From Colimorpha_A sp045591885 (GTDB lineage Bacteria; Bacillota; Clostridia; Oscillospirales; CAG-272), in NCBI GenBank assembly GCA_045591885.1, contig JAZNTT010000024.1, positions 1-19,899 of the forward strand: a stretch of 19,899 nt of DNA. The letters run 5' to 3'. Each line of letters opens with the position of its first letter. Position 1 is the first letter of the stretch. Both the position numbers and the translations under genes were made by a program. Under the pieces are notes generated by a model, which saw only the letters and a program-made list of their open reading frames with translations, did no database searches and was not told where the DNA came from. Positions 7,467 through 14,407 of this stretch are shown piece after piece.

Positions 7467-7534
7467 CCAGACGGTCGGCATTAACTCCTTTACGTTCCCT
7501 TGCGGTGATCCGCTTATCCGTCAGTTACGCAAAG
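7464..7534 (-). ncRNA. ZTP (pfl-type) riboswitch aptamer
   Basis: The minus-strand leader matches the ZTP/pfl RNA architecture. P1 is TTTGCGT (7534-7528) with ACGTAAA (7495-7489); a variable hairpin GCGG-ATCA-CCGC lies at 7513-7502; then AAGGGAACG, the conserved GGGA-type strand; and the conserved 3' segment GCCGACCGTCTGGGC. GACGG (7522-7518) can pair with CCGTC (7474-7470) as the pseudoknot. These pairs differ in sequence from the Fusobacterium example I remember but keep the pairing. ZTP (the triphosphate of AICAR) signals shortage of 10-formyl-tetrahydrofolate; making formate through pflB is a known target of this class. Confidence 0.88.
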
Positions 7535-7574
7535 AATATGTATTGCAGGACAAACAGCTTGTCTGTCTACCACT

Positions 7575-7603
7575 ATTATATATAAAAACTTTCGTTTTGT
7601 CAA
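7575..7603 (-). promoter_or_regulatory. Consensus sigma-A promoter of pflBA
   Basis: Minus strand TTGACA (7603-7598), 17-base spacer, TATAAT (7580-7575): 12/12 match with optimal spacing. The predicted start is near 7568, giving a leader of about 165 bases. It begins with a small hairpin (GACAAG/TTTGTC), then the ZTP aptamer and terminator. A strong promoter with transcriptional attenuation is the expected arrangement. Confidence 0.93.
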
Positions 7604-7622
7604 CACAGATAAGAAAAATGTT

Positions 7623-7657
7623 AAAAAAACAACCCGAAGATTTCGCCTCGGGTTGTT
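7623..7657 (-). terminator. Intrinsic terminator ending the branched-chain cluster
   Basis: Minus strand AACAACCCGA, 10-base loop, TCGGGTTGTT, then a run of seven T (10-bp stem). It lies 12 bases past the leucine dehydrogenase stop and just upstream of the pflB promoter, so it insulates the two units. Confidence 0.9.
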
Positions 7658-7668
7658 TCAAGTATTGA

Positions 7669-8703
7669 TTAACAGCCGTAGATGATCTTTTCTGCCATTT
7701 CGGTTGCGATAACGCCCTCGGGCTTACCGGTTGCCTTGGACTCGGTGAGGATCTGCTCAATCGAGTTGTAGATGTTGTCAACCTTTGCGAGGACTGCGTC
7801 CTTGTTGTAAGGTCCGTCAACCTCTGCCGCTGCGTTGATAACGCCGCCGCCGTTGATTACGAAGTCGGGAGCGTAGTAGATGCCTCTTGCCTTGAGTGCA
7901 AGACCCGATGCCTCGTCGAGGATCTGGTTGTTCGCACCGCCTGCAACTGCCTTACAGTTGAGGGTAGGAATGGTATTGGGATTGATGATAGCGCCCATTG
8001 CGTTCGGGGAGAAGATGTCGCACTTTACGGACATAATTTCGTCGGTTGAAACTACGGTCGCGCCGAATTCTTCAGCTGCCTTTGCCGCGATCTCCTTGTT
8101 CGAACGGTTAGCAACGATAAGCTTTGCGCCGCTGTTATGAAGGTGACGGCAGAGGTCATAGCCGACCTTACCGAGACCCTGAACTGCGATGGTGAGTCCG
8201 TCGAGAGAGTCGGTGCCGAAGGTTACCTTTGCGGTCGCCTTGATGCCCTGCCATACGCCGCGTGCGGTGAAGGGGGAGGGGTCGCCGCTGTTCTGGGGAA
8301 GTCCGCAGATGTGGTTGGTCTTGCGGAGCATTACGAGTGCGTCGTCGCAGTCGGTGTTTACGTCCTCAGCGGTTATGTAGTCGCCGCCGAGATTGTTGAC
8401 TGCTTCGCCGAACGCCTCGAACATTGCCTCGGTCTTCATTGAAGGATCAGCGATGATTACGCCCTTACCGCCGCCATGGGGAAGACCTGCGATAGCGTTC
8501 TTATGCGACATACCGCGCGAAAGACGGAGAACGTCGAAGAGCGCGTCGTCATAGGACGCATAGGGGAAGAGACGGCATCCGCCGATAGCGGGGCCGAGGT
8601 TCGTGTTGTGTACCGCGATGATTGCCTTGAGACCTGCCTTTTCGTTGTTGACGAAAAGAACCTTCTCATGGCGCCACGTAGTCATTTCTGTCATTGCATT
8701 CAT
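7669..8703 (-). CDS. bcd: Leucine dehydrogenase (Glu/Leu/Phe/Val dehydrogenase family)
   Basis: A 344-residue NAD-dependent amino acid dehydrogenase that interconverts leucine, valine or isoleucine with their 2-oxoacids and ammonia. The catalytic lysines fall at K68 (SHKNAIAGL) and K80 (HGGGKGVI), the same numbers as in Bacillus leucine dehydrogenase. The Rossmann nucleotide loop is GLGKVG, and the C-terminal VINAAAEV segment is also typical. AAAGGAG precedes the ATG at 8703. It is the last gene of the cluster, 40 bases after the oxidoreductase gamma gene. In degradation it would remove ammonia; in the synthetic reading preferred here it would fix ammonia onto 2-oxoacids made by reductive carboxylation. 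Close relatives use phenylalanine, but context favours branched chains. Confidence 0.92.
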   Translation of the reverse strand: MNAMTEMTTWRHEKVLFVNNEKAGLKAIIAVHNTNLGPAIGGCRLFPYASYDDALFDVLRLSRGMSHKNAIAGLPHGGGKGVIIADPSMKTEAMFEAFGEAVNNLGGDYITAEDVNTDCDDALVMLRKTNHICGLPQNSGDPSPFTARGVWQGIKATAKVTFGTDSLDGLTIAVQGLGKVGYDLCRHLHNSGAKLIVANRSNKEIAAKAAEEFGATVVSTDEIMSVKCDIFSPNAMGAIINPNTIPTLNCKAVAGGANNQILDEASGLALKARGIYYAPDFVINGGGVINAAAEVDGPYNKDAVLAKVDNIYNSIEQILTESKATGKPEGVIATEMAEKIIYGC

Positions 8704-8743
8704 AGGTTTTTCTCCTTTGATAAAAGCTGTAAAAACAGCGAGA

Positions 8744-9283
8744 TTACTTGTTATAGACCTTTCCCATATTAAGAGCTTTCATATTAAGCTCCTTAAGGGC
8801 TGCCTTCTTTGCGGGAACGAGCTTTTCGACGACCTCTGCTGTTCCTTCAAAGGAAAGCTCGGGGTGATTTTCAAGCAGGTGTCCGACGATTACCATATTT
8901 GCAAGGGTCGCAATTCCCTCGTTCTTTGCCATTTGAGTTGCGGGAATGTAGAACACTTCTACGTCGTCACGCTCGACCTTTACGTCGATAAGCGAGGAGT
9001 CAACGTAAATCTGTCCGCCGGGGACAACCGTGTCAACGTATTTTTGAAGCGAGGGTGTGTTCATTGCGATAAGAACGTCGGGGGCGGTAATTATCGGAGA
9101 GCCGACGGGAGTCTCGGAAATGATTACGTTACAGTTAGCCGTTCCGCCTCTCATTTCGGGGCCGTATGAGGGAAGCCAGGAAACCTGATAGTCCTCCATA
9201 AGTCCCTTGTATGCAAGGAACTTACCCGAGAAGAGGATTCCCTGTCCGCCGAAGCCGGCGATGAGGATCTGAGTCGTTTTCAT
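8744..9283 (-). CDS. 2-oxoacid:ferredoxin oxidoreductase, gamma subunit
   Basis: A 179-residue gamma subunit of a pyruvate/2-oxoisovalerate-type ferredoxin oxidoreductase. It begins ILIAGFGGQGILFSGKFLA, the family's glycine-rich motif, and continues with YGPEMRGGTANCNVIIS and VGSPIITAPDVLIAMN, all standard. The domain helps bind CoA and completes the alpha-beta-gamma-delta complex whose other subunits lie directly upstream. Its ATG follows the beta stop by only one base, with GGAGGAG inside the end of the beta gene, indicating coupled translation. Cytoplasmic. Confidence 0.93.
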   Translation of the reverse strand: MKTTQILIAGFGGQGILFSGKFLAYKGLMEDYQVSWLPSYGPEMRGGTANCNVIISETPVGSPIITAPDVLIAMNTPSLQKYVDTVVPGGQIYVDSSLIDVKVERDDVEVFYIPATQMAKNEGIATLANMVIVGHLLENHPELSFEGTAEVVEKLVPAKKAALKELNMKALNMGKVYNK

Positions 9284-9284
9284 A

Positions 9285-10037
9285 TTACTCCTCCTCCTTT
9301 GCGCTTCTGTCCTTGTATACGCCTATCGGGTAGTAAGGAAGCATATCGCTTTCAACCCACTTGAGCGCCGCCTCAGGCGTCATACCCCAGTTGGTCGGGC
9401 AGGCGGAAACGACCTCGACGAGCGAGAAGCCCTTTCCTGCGATCTGATTTTCAAATGCTTTCTTTATCGCCTTCTTGGCGTTCTTTACGTTCTTTACGTT
9501 GTTTACGGCAACGCGCGCAATATACTCGGGACCCTCGAGGGTGGAAAGCATTTCGCTTACCTTGATAGGCCAGCCGCAGTGCTTTACGTCACGTCCGTAG
9601 GGCGAGGTCTGGGTTACCTGTCCCGGTAAGCTGGTCGGAGCCATCTGTCCGCCCGTCATACCGTAAATTGCGTTATTTACGAAGATGACGGTGATATTTT
9701 CGTTTCTTGCGGCAGAATGTACGGTCTCTGCCATACCGATAGACGCTAAGTCTCCGTCGCCCTGATAGGTGAATACCACGTTTTCGGGACGGCAACGCTT
9801 GATGCCCGTTGCAACAGCGGGTGCGCGTCCGTGAGGCGCTTCGATCATATCGCAAGCGAAGTAGTCGTAAGCCATAACGGCGCATCCGACGGGTGCAACG
9901 CCTATCGCCTTGCCCTCGATGTTAAGCTCATCCATTACCTCTGCAACAAGGCGGTGGATTATACCGTGAGGACAGCCGGGGCAGTAGTGGAAGGGAGCGT
10001 CGGTCAGAGACTTCGGTTTTTGAGATACAATAGCCAT
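9285..10037 (-). CDS. vorA: 2-oxoacid:ferredoxin oxidoreductase, beta (TPP-binding) subunit
   Basis: A 250-residue thiamine-pyrophosphate subunit. The TPP/Mg motif is GDGDLASIG (93-101) paired with NNAIYGMTGGQ (121-131). The N-terminus has HYCPGCPHG with C19 and C22, and C52 follows in PVGCAV; cysteines here help hold an iron-sulfur cluster in the family. With alpha, gamma and delta it forms the enzyme that splits 2-oxoacids to acyl-CoA, CO2 and reduced ferredoxin, or runs in reverse. There is one base between the alpha stop and this ATG, with AAAGGAG upstream. The operon context (leucine dehydrogenase, fatty acyl-CoA synthetases) points to branched-chain substrates, although KorB/IorB-like readings cannot be excluded by eye. 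Confidence 0.92.
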   Translation of the reverse strand: MAIVSQKPKSLTDAPFHYCPGCPHGIIHRLVAEVMDELNIEGKAIGVAPVGCAVMAYDYFACDMIEAPHGRAPAVATGIKRCRPENVVFTYQGDGDLASIGMAETVHSAARNENITVIFVNNAIYGMTGGQMAPTSLPGQVTQTSPYGRDVKHCGWPIKVSEMLSTLEGPEYIARVAVNNVKNVKNAKKAIKKAFENQIAGKGFSLVEVVSACPTNWGMTPEAALKWVESDMLPYYPIGVYKDRSAKEEE

Positions 10038-10038
10038 C

Positions 10039-11100
10039 TTAGTTTTCTCCTTTCTCTACCTTGCGTATGGATTCAAGCACCTGGTCGGGGCTGGGTATCA
10101 TACCGCCCGTACGGTTACAGAGTGTAACGGGCTTCTTGCACTGCGAATAGAGGCGAATATCTTCTATCATCTGTCCCATGTTAAGCTCGACCGAGATGAA
10201 CGCCTTTACCTTATCGGCAGCGGCAGCGATCGGAGCTGCGGGGAAGGGCCAAAGGGTAATAGGACGGATAAGACCGACCTTTATGCCCTCGCTGCGCGCA
10301 GTAACGACTGCGTTTTTAGCAACTCTCGAGGCAATACCGAATGCGACGACGCAGATCTCTGCGTCCTCCATCATGTATTCCTCCCACATCGGCTCGTTTT
10401 CTTCGATCAGCTTATACTTTTCGTAGCGGTCGAAGTTCTTCTTTTCAAGCTCCTCGGGCTTAAGATAGAGAGAGTTGATTATGTTATGGGGACGCTTACA
10501 TTCAGTACCTGTGAGCGCCCACGGCTTTTCGTATGTTTTCGGCTCTTCGTCCTCGAATACGATCGGCTCCATCATCTGACCGATGGTACCGTCAGCGAGG
10601 ATCATAGAGGTCATGCAGTACTTGTCAGCAAGGTCGAAGCCCTTGATGGTCAAGCTTGCCATTTCCTGAACAGATGCAGGCGCGAGAACGATCATACGGT
10701 AGTCACCGTGACCGCCGCCCTTCGTTGCCTGGAAATAGTCGGACTGCGAGGGCTGGATTCCGCCGAGACCGGGGCCGCCTCTTTGCACGTTTACAACGAG
10801 CGCGGGAACGTCGGAACCGGCGATGTAGCTGAGTCCCTCGGTCTTGAGCGAGATTCCGGGGCTGGAGGACGAGGTCATTACTCTCATTCCCGCTGCGGAC
10901 GCGCCGTAGACCATATTTATCGAAGCTATCTCACTCTCTGCCTGAAGGAACACTCCGCCGATCTTAGGCATTTTCTTTGCCATATAAGCGGCGATCTCGG
11001 TCTGGGGAGTGATAGGATAACCGAAGTAGTGGCGGCAACCTGCGCGGATAGCGGCTTCCGCTATCGCCTCGTTGCCCTTCATCAAAATTCTTTCTGCCAT
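10039..11100 (-). CDS. vorB: 2-oxoacid:ferredoxin oxidoreductase, alpha subunit (VorB type)
   Basis: A 353-residue subunit matching 3-methyl-2-oxobutanoate dehydrogenase VorB in length and motif order. MKGNEAIAEAAIRAGCRHYF leads to GYPITPQTE (27-35), the substrate/TPP pocket loop; QAESEIASINMVYGASAAG and SSSSPGISLKTEGLSYIAG follow, then VNVQRGGPGLGG. The C-terminal domain (about 245-350) has the transketolase-like VVAFGIASRVAK fold. AAGGAG precedes the ATG at 11100. Substrate preference for 2-oxoisovalerate and related acids follows from family resemblance and gene neighbours and is not proven by sequence. Confidence 0.93.
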   Translation of the reverse strand: MAERILMKGNEAIAEAAIRAGCRHYFGYPITPQTEIAAYMAKKMPKIGGVFLQAESEIASINMVYGASAAGMRVMTSSSSPGISLKTEGLSYIAGSDVPALVVNVQRGGPGLGGIQPSQSDYFQATKGGGHGDYRMIVLAPASVQEMASLTIKGFDLADKYCMTSMILADGTIGQMMEPIVFEDEEPKTYEKPWALTGTECKRPHNIINSLYLKPEELEKKNFDRYEKYKLIEENEPMWEEYMMEDAEICVVAFGIASRVAKNAVVTARSEGIKVGLIRPITLWPFPAAPIAAAADKVKAFISVELNMGQMIEDIRLYSQCKKPVTLCNRTGGMIPSPDQVLESIRKVEKGEN

Positions 11101-11127
11101 GGTTTTCTCCTTGAAATTGTTTTGAAC

Positions 11128-11334
11128 TTACTTTTCGACAGTAATTATGCAGTCGGGACACATCGTCGCACAGAATGCACAACCTATACATTTATCCTGA
11201 TCCTTGATATATGCGGGGGAATAACCCTTTGCGTTAAGCTTGTCGGACGCGATGTCGAGGCATCCCTTGGGGCAAGATCCGACGCAAAGACCGCAGCCCT
11301 TACACATATCGGTGTTAAAAGTTACCTTTGCCAT
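11128..11334 (-). CDS. vorD: 2-oxoacid:ferredoxin oxidoreductase, delta subunit (2[4Fe-4S] ferredoxin)
   Basis: A 68-residue protein with two 4Fe-4S motifs, CKGCGLCVGSCPKGC and CIGCAFCATMCPDC, separated by about 32 residues. It is the ferredoxin-like delta subunit that links the TPP site to external ferredoxin. It precedes vorB by 27 bases and follows the ATPase gene by 21, with AAGGAG before the ATG. The order delta-alpha-beta-gamma is the usual one for such four-gene sets in Clostridia. Cytoplasmic. Confidence 0.93.
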   Translation of the reverse strand: MAKVTFNTDMCKGCGLCVGSCPKGCLDIASDKLNAKGYSPAYIKDQDKCIGCAFCATMCPDCIITVEK

Positions 11335-11355
11335 TGTTTTCTCCTTATTTGCTCG

Positions 11356-12027
11356 TTATACCTTGGGTATATCGAAATATTTTTTCTGAAGCGTCATAGC
11401 CATAACGGGCACGCCCATCAGCTTATCAGCCACCTCGGTTACCGCCGTGTGCATCCAGAGAGGAAGCCCCGTTTTTTTGCAAAGCTCCTCAATATATGGA
11501 AACGAATCGGTGACGGTCTCTGCCGTCGTATACTCTCCGAGATGAGAGTTGTTTACGATGCAGGTAAATTTAAGCTTGCAGGCATTCTCTATTTCTCTCA
11601 TTATCTCAATAGTGCTGTCAACGTCCCTCGTCAGCGGACGGTAGCAGTTGGCAACGAATGCCATTGAGTAATTATTTTCCGCCTTTATCGCATCGACGAA
11701 TCTGCCGAGCGCGTATGCGCCGCGGTCGTCGCCTCCGATGTCCATTATACCGTAGACCGATCTGTCCTGCACGAGCCGATAGCTTTCGGCGGGTAGGGCG
11801 GGAAGGTCGACGTTCGTGTTTGCATACTGAGGGGAAATAAGGTCGATTCCGTTTGCTCTCAGCTCCTCCTCGCTGTCCTTGGTTCGGAAGTAGGGATTTA
11901 CGATGTCGAGGTCGGCAATACATACCTTTTTTCCTTCACTTGCAAGCTTTATTGCGTAATTTACGGCAATATTCGTTTTGCCGCTTCCGTAGTGACCTGC
12001 AAAAAGTGTGAGTCGTTTATTTTCCAT
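11356..12027 (-). CDS. MinD/CooC-like P-loop ATPase of unknown role in the oxidoreductase cluster
   Basis: A 223-residue SIMIBI-class nucleotide-binding protein. Walker A is G11-H-Y-G-S-G-K17-T18, lacking the extra signature lysine of true MinD/ParA proteins; DLDIVNPYFRT is the switch region and GIMDIGGDD the Walker B-like strand. There is no CxxC motif of the Mrp/NBP35 iron-sulfur carriers. It is the gene before the ferredoxin subunit, so a job in maturing or loading the oxidoreductase or regulating it is conceivable, but this is inference. The start is uncertain: ATG at 12027, or a TTG at 12033 overlapping the stop of the upstream ligase; neither has a clear ribosome site, and coupling to the upstream gene is likely. 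Confidence 0.8.
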   Translation of the reverse strand: MENKRLTLFAGHYGSGKTNIAVNYAIKLASEGKKVCIADLDIVNPYFRTKDSEEELRANGIDLISPQYANTNVDLPALPAESYRLVQDRSVYGIMDIGGDDRGAYALGRFVDAIKAENNYSMAFVANCYRPLTRDVDSTIEIMREIENACKLKFTCIVNNSHLGEYTTAETVTDSFPYIEELCKKTGLPLWMHTAVTEVADKLMGVPVMAMTLQKKYFDIPKV

Positions 12028-12029
12028 GA

Positions 12030-14306
12030 TCAAAGCTGTTTTCTGATTATCTTTCCGCTTGTAGTCTTAGGCAAGCTCTCGCGGAATTCAACTATTCTCG
12101 GGTACTTATAGGGCGCGGTACGGGATTTTACGTAATCCTGGATCTGCTTTTTCAGCTCGTCGGTGCCGACCATTCCCTTGACGAGAACGATGCTTGCCTT
12201 GACGACCTGACCTCTTATCTCGTCGGGTGCGGCGGAAACTCCGCATTCGAGTATGTAGGGAAGCTCCATTATGACGTTTTCAATCTCAAACGGTCCGATA
12301 CGGTAGCCGGAGGATTTAATAACGTCATCGGCACGTCCGACGTACCAGAGGAAGCCGTCCTCATCCTTCCATGCAAGGTCGCCCGTGTGGTAGAAGCCGT
12401 CGCGCCATGTCTCGGCGGTGACTTCTTCGTTTCCTTCGTATGCGTAAGCAAGACCGCAGGGTAGACCGTCTCTAATGCTGATACAGATCTCGCCGTTTTC
12501 ACCGACCTCAACCTCGTTACCGTCGCTGTCAAGCAGATGAACGTCGTAAAGCGGAACGGGCTTACCCATAGATCCGATCTTATGGCTTCCGCCTGCGAGG
12601 TTACCGATGATGAGCGTGCTTTCGGACTGACCGAAGCCCTCCATTATCTTGAGTCCCGTGTGTTCCTCAAACTTGCGGAATACCTCGGGGTTAAGCGCTT
12701 CGCCTGCAGTCGATGCGTGCTCGATGGACGAGAGGTCGAATCGGCTGATGTCCTGCTTGATGAGCATTCTATACATAGTAGGCGGCGCGCAGAAGGTCGT
12801 TATGCCGTATTTTGCAAAGAGAGGAAGAATTTTTTCTGCATCGAAGCGGTCGAAGTCGTAAACGAAATTTGCCGCCTCGCAGAGCCACTGACCGTACATC
12901 TTACCCCACATTGCCTTTGCCCATCCCGTATCGGAAATGGTAAGGTGAAGACCGTCGGGGTTGACCTGATGCCAATATTTTGCGGTTATGAAATGACCGA
13001 GAGGGTACTTATAGTTGTGTGCGGCGATCTTCGGATAGCCCGAGGTGCCGGAGGTGAAGAACATAAGCATCGGGTCGGAGCCGCAGGGAGAATCTTCTGT
13101 ACGGAGGAAGTGACTGCTGAAGAGCGCATATTCTTCGTTAAAATCGTGCCAGCCGTCTCGACTGCCGTTGACAAGTATCTTATGCTCGAGGCAGGGACAG
13201 CTCTTTGCTGCATTTTCGACGGAATCCGCGACCTCGCCGTCGGCAGTACAGAGTATTGCCTTGACGTTAGCGGCACCAAAGCGGTAGGAAAGGTCCTTCT
13301 CAAGAAGCTGATTCGGCGCGGGAATTGCAATAGCTCCGAGCTTATGCAGACCGAGCACCGCGAACCAGAACTGATAGTGACGCTTAAGAATGAGCATTAC
13401 GCGGTCACCGCGCTTGATGCCGAGCGACTTGAAATAGTTTGCGGCACGCGCCGATTCCTTCTTCATGTCGGAGAAGGTAAGGCGTCTTTCTTCGCCGTTT
13501 TCGCTTACGTGAAGCATTGCGAGCTTTTCGGGCTTGCGTTTACCCAGCTCGTCGACGACGTCGAAGGCAAAGTTGAACTTTTCCTCATTTTTGAATGCGA
13601 TCTTTGTAAGAACTCCGTTTTCCTCTGTCGGAATGATGAAGTCGTTGTAAACACGAACCTCGCTATCATCTGCGCGGCGCTTGGTTGCGACGGAAGCTTC
13701 TGCCTCCTGCTCGCCGATACGTGCCGCCTGATTACGAAGAACGATAGCGTAGAACGAGCAATCCTCGCCGCCAACTGCCATCATACCGTGAGGCGTTCCC
13801 GAATCGTAATAGATGGTGTCGCCGGGGTTAAGTATCTCGGTATGCTCGCCGATCTGAATCTTCATCTGACCTTTGATGACGATGTCGCACTCCTGACCCT
13901 CGTGAGTTACAAGCTCGATCTCGGCGTCGGGACGGTAATTCATCTTCATGTAAAGGGGAAGGGCGATACGGTTACGGAAGCCCGAGGCCAGGTTGTAACC
14001 GATCATATTATGGGCTTCCTCGATCCTCTGACCCTCGCCCTTACGCGTAAGCGCGTAGGAACGGAGCTTCGGGGATTTACCCTCAAGAATATCTCCCATA
14101 TCGACGCCGAAGCTGAGCGTGCAGTGATAGAGGAAGGCGATGCTGAGGTTACGGTTTCCGCTTTCGCACTGCTCGTATTCCTCGACGCTCATTCCCGTAC
14201 GGGAAGCCATATCCTCGACGGTGAGTCCCGTGATGATACGAAGCTCCTTAATACGGTCGGCGATCTCTTTTATTTTATGTTCCATTGAACTGAAATTCTG
14301 TTCCAC
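12030..14306 (-). CDS. XRE helix-turn-helix/cupin/acyl-CoA synthetase fusion, copy 2
   Basis: 758 residues in three parts. Residues 13-68 form an XRE-type HTH (ITGLTVEDMASRTGMSVEEY); about 115-192 a cupin (GQECDIVIKGQMKI, TPHGMMAVGG); 240-758 an AMP-forming acyl-CoA synthetase of the acetyl/medium-chain type. The ATP loop is TSGTSGYPK (418-426), the hinge region GRADDVIKSSGYRIG (657-671), and the adenylation lysine K752 in PKTTSGK. It should activate a short or branched carboxylic acid with ATP and CoA. The start is a GTG at 14306 with GAGG 7 bases ahead; the ATG at 14285 has no ribosome site. It has its own promoter and is paralogous to the gene upstream, with the ligase domain far more alike than the N-terminus. 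The regulatory half may bind DNA near these genes. Confidence 0.9.
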   Translation of the reverse strand: MEQNFSSMEHKIKEIADRIKELRIITGLTVEDMASRTGMSVEEYEQCESGNRNLSIAFLYHCTLSFGVDMGDILEGKSPKLRSYALTRKGEGQRIEEAHNMIGYNLASGFRNRIALPLYMKMNYRPDAEIELVTHEGQECDIVIKGQMKIQIGEHTEILNPGDTIYYDSGTPHGMMAVGGEDCSFYAIVLRNQAARIGEQEAEASVATKRRADDSEVRVYNDFIIPTEENGVLTKIAFKNEEKFNFAFDVVDELGKRKPEKLAMLHVSENGEERRLTFSDMKKESARAANYFKSLGIKRGDRVMLILKRHYQFWFAVLGLHKLGAIAIPAPNQLLEKDLSYRFGAANVKAILCTADGEVADSVENAAKSCPCLEHKILVNGSRDGWHDFNEEYALFSSHFLRTEDSPCGSDPMLMFFTSGTSGYPKIAAHNYKYPLGHFITAKYWHQVNPDGLHLTISDTGWAKAMWGKMYGQWLCEAANFVYDFDRFDAEKILPLFAKYGITTFCAPPTMYRMLIKQDISRFDLSSIEHASTAGEALNPEVFRKFEEHTGLKIMEGFGQSESTLIIGNLAGGSHKIGSMGKPVPLYDVHLLDSDGNEVEVGENGEICISIRDGLPCGLAYAYEGNEEVTAETWRDGFYHTGDLAWKDEDGFLWYVGRADDVIKSSGYRIGPFEIENVIMELPYILECGVSAAPDEIRGQVVKASIVLVKGMVGTDELKKQIQDYVKSRTAPYKYPRIVEFRESLPKTTSGKIIRKQL

Positions 14307-14341
14307 TATGAACCTCGATAAGAAAATAATTGATAAACTAT

Positions 14342-14371
14342 ATTATAATATAATCATAAGCTTCTTGTCAA
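14342..14371 (-). promoter_or_regulatory. Internal sigma-A promoter before synthetase copy 2
   Basis: Minus strand TTGACA (14371-14366), 18-base spacer, TATAAT (14347-14342). No convincing terminator is seen after copy 1, so the downstream genes can be reached both from the T-box promoter and from this one. Confidence 0.78.
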
Positions 14372-14407
14372 CATTTTTTTGAAGTCATAGTGCTGACAAA
14401 TTTTGTA

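Noticed and set aside
10486..11667. 393-codon plus-strand frame across vorB, vorD and the ATPase gene
   Set aside because: It spans three convincing minus-strand genes and their ribosome sites; composition effect only.
14380..14407. Possible terminator between the two synthetase copies (GTCA/TGAC)
   Set aside because: A 4-bp stem is too weak to call; read-through into copy 2 is assumed.
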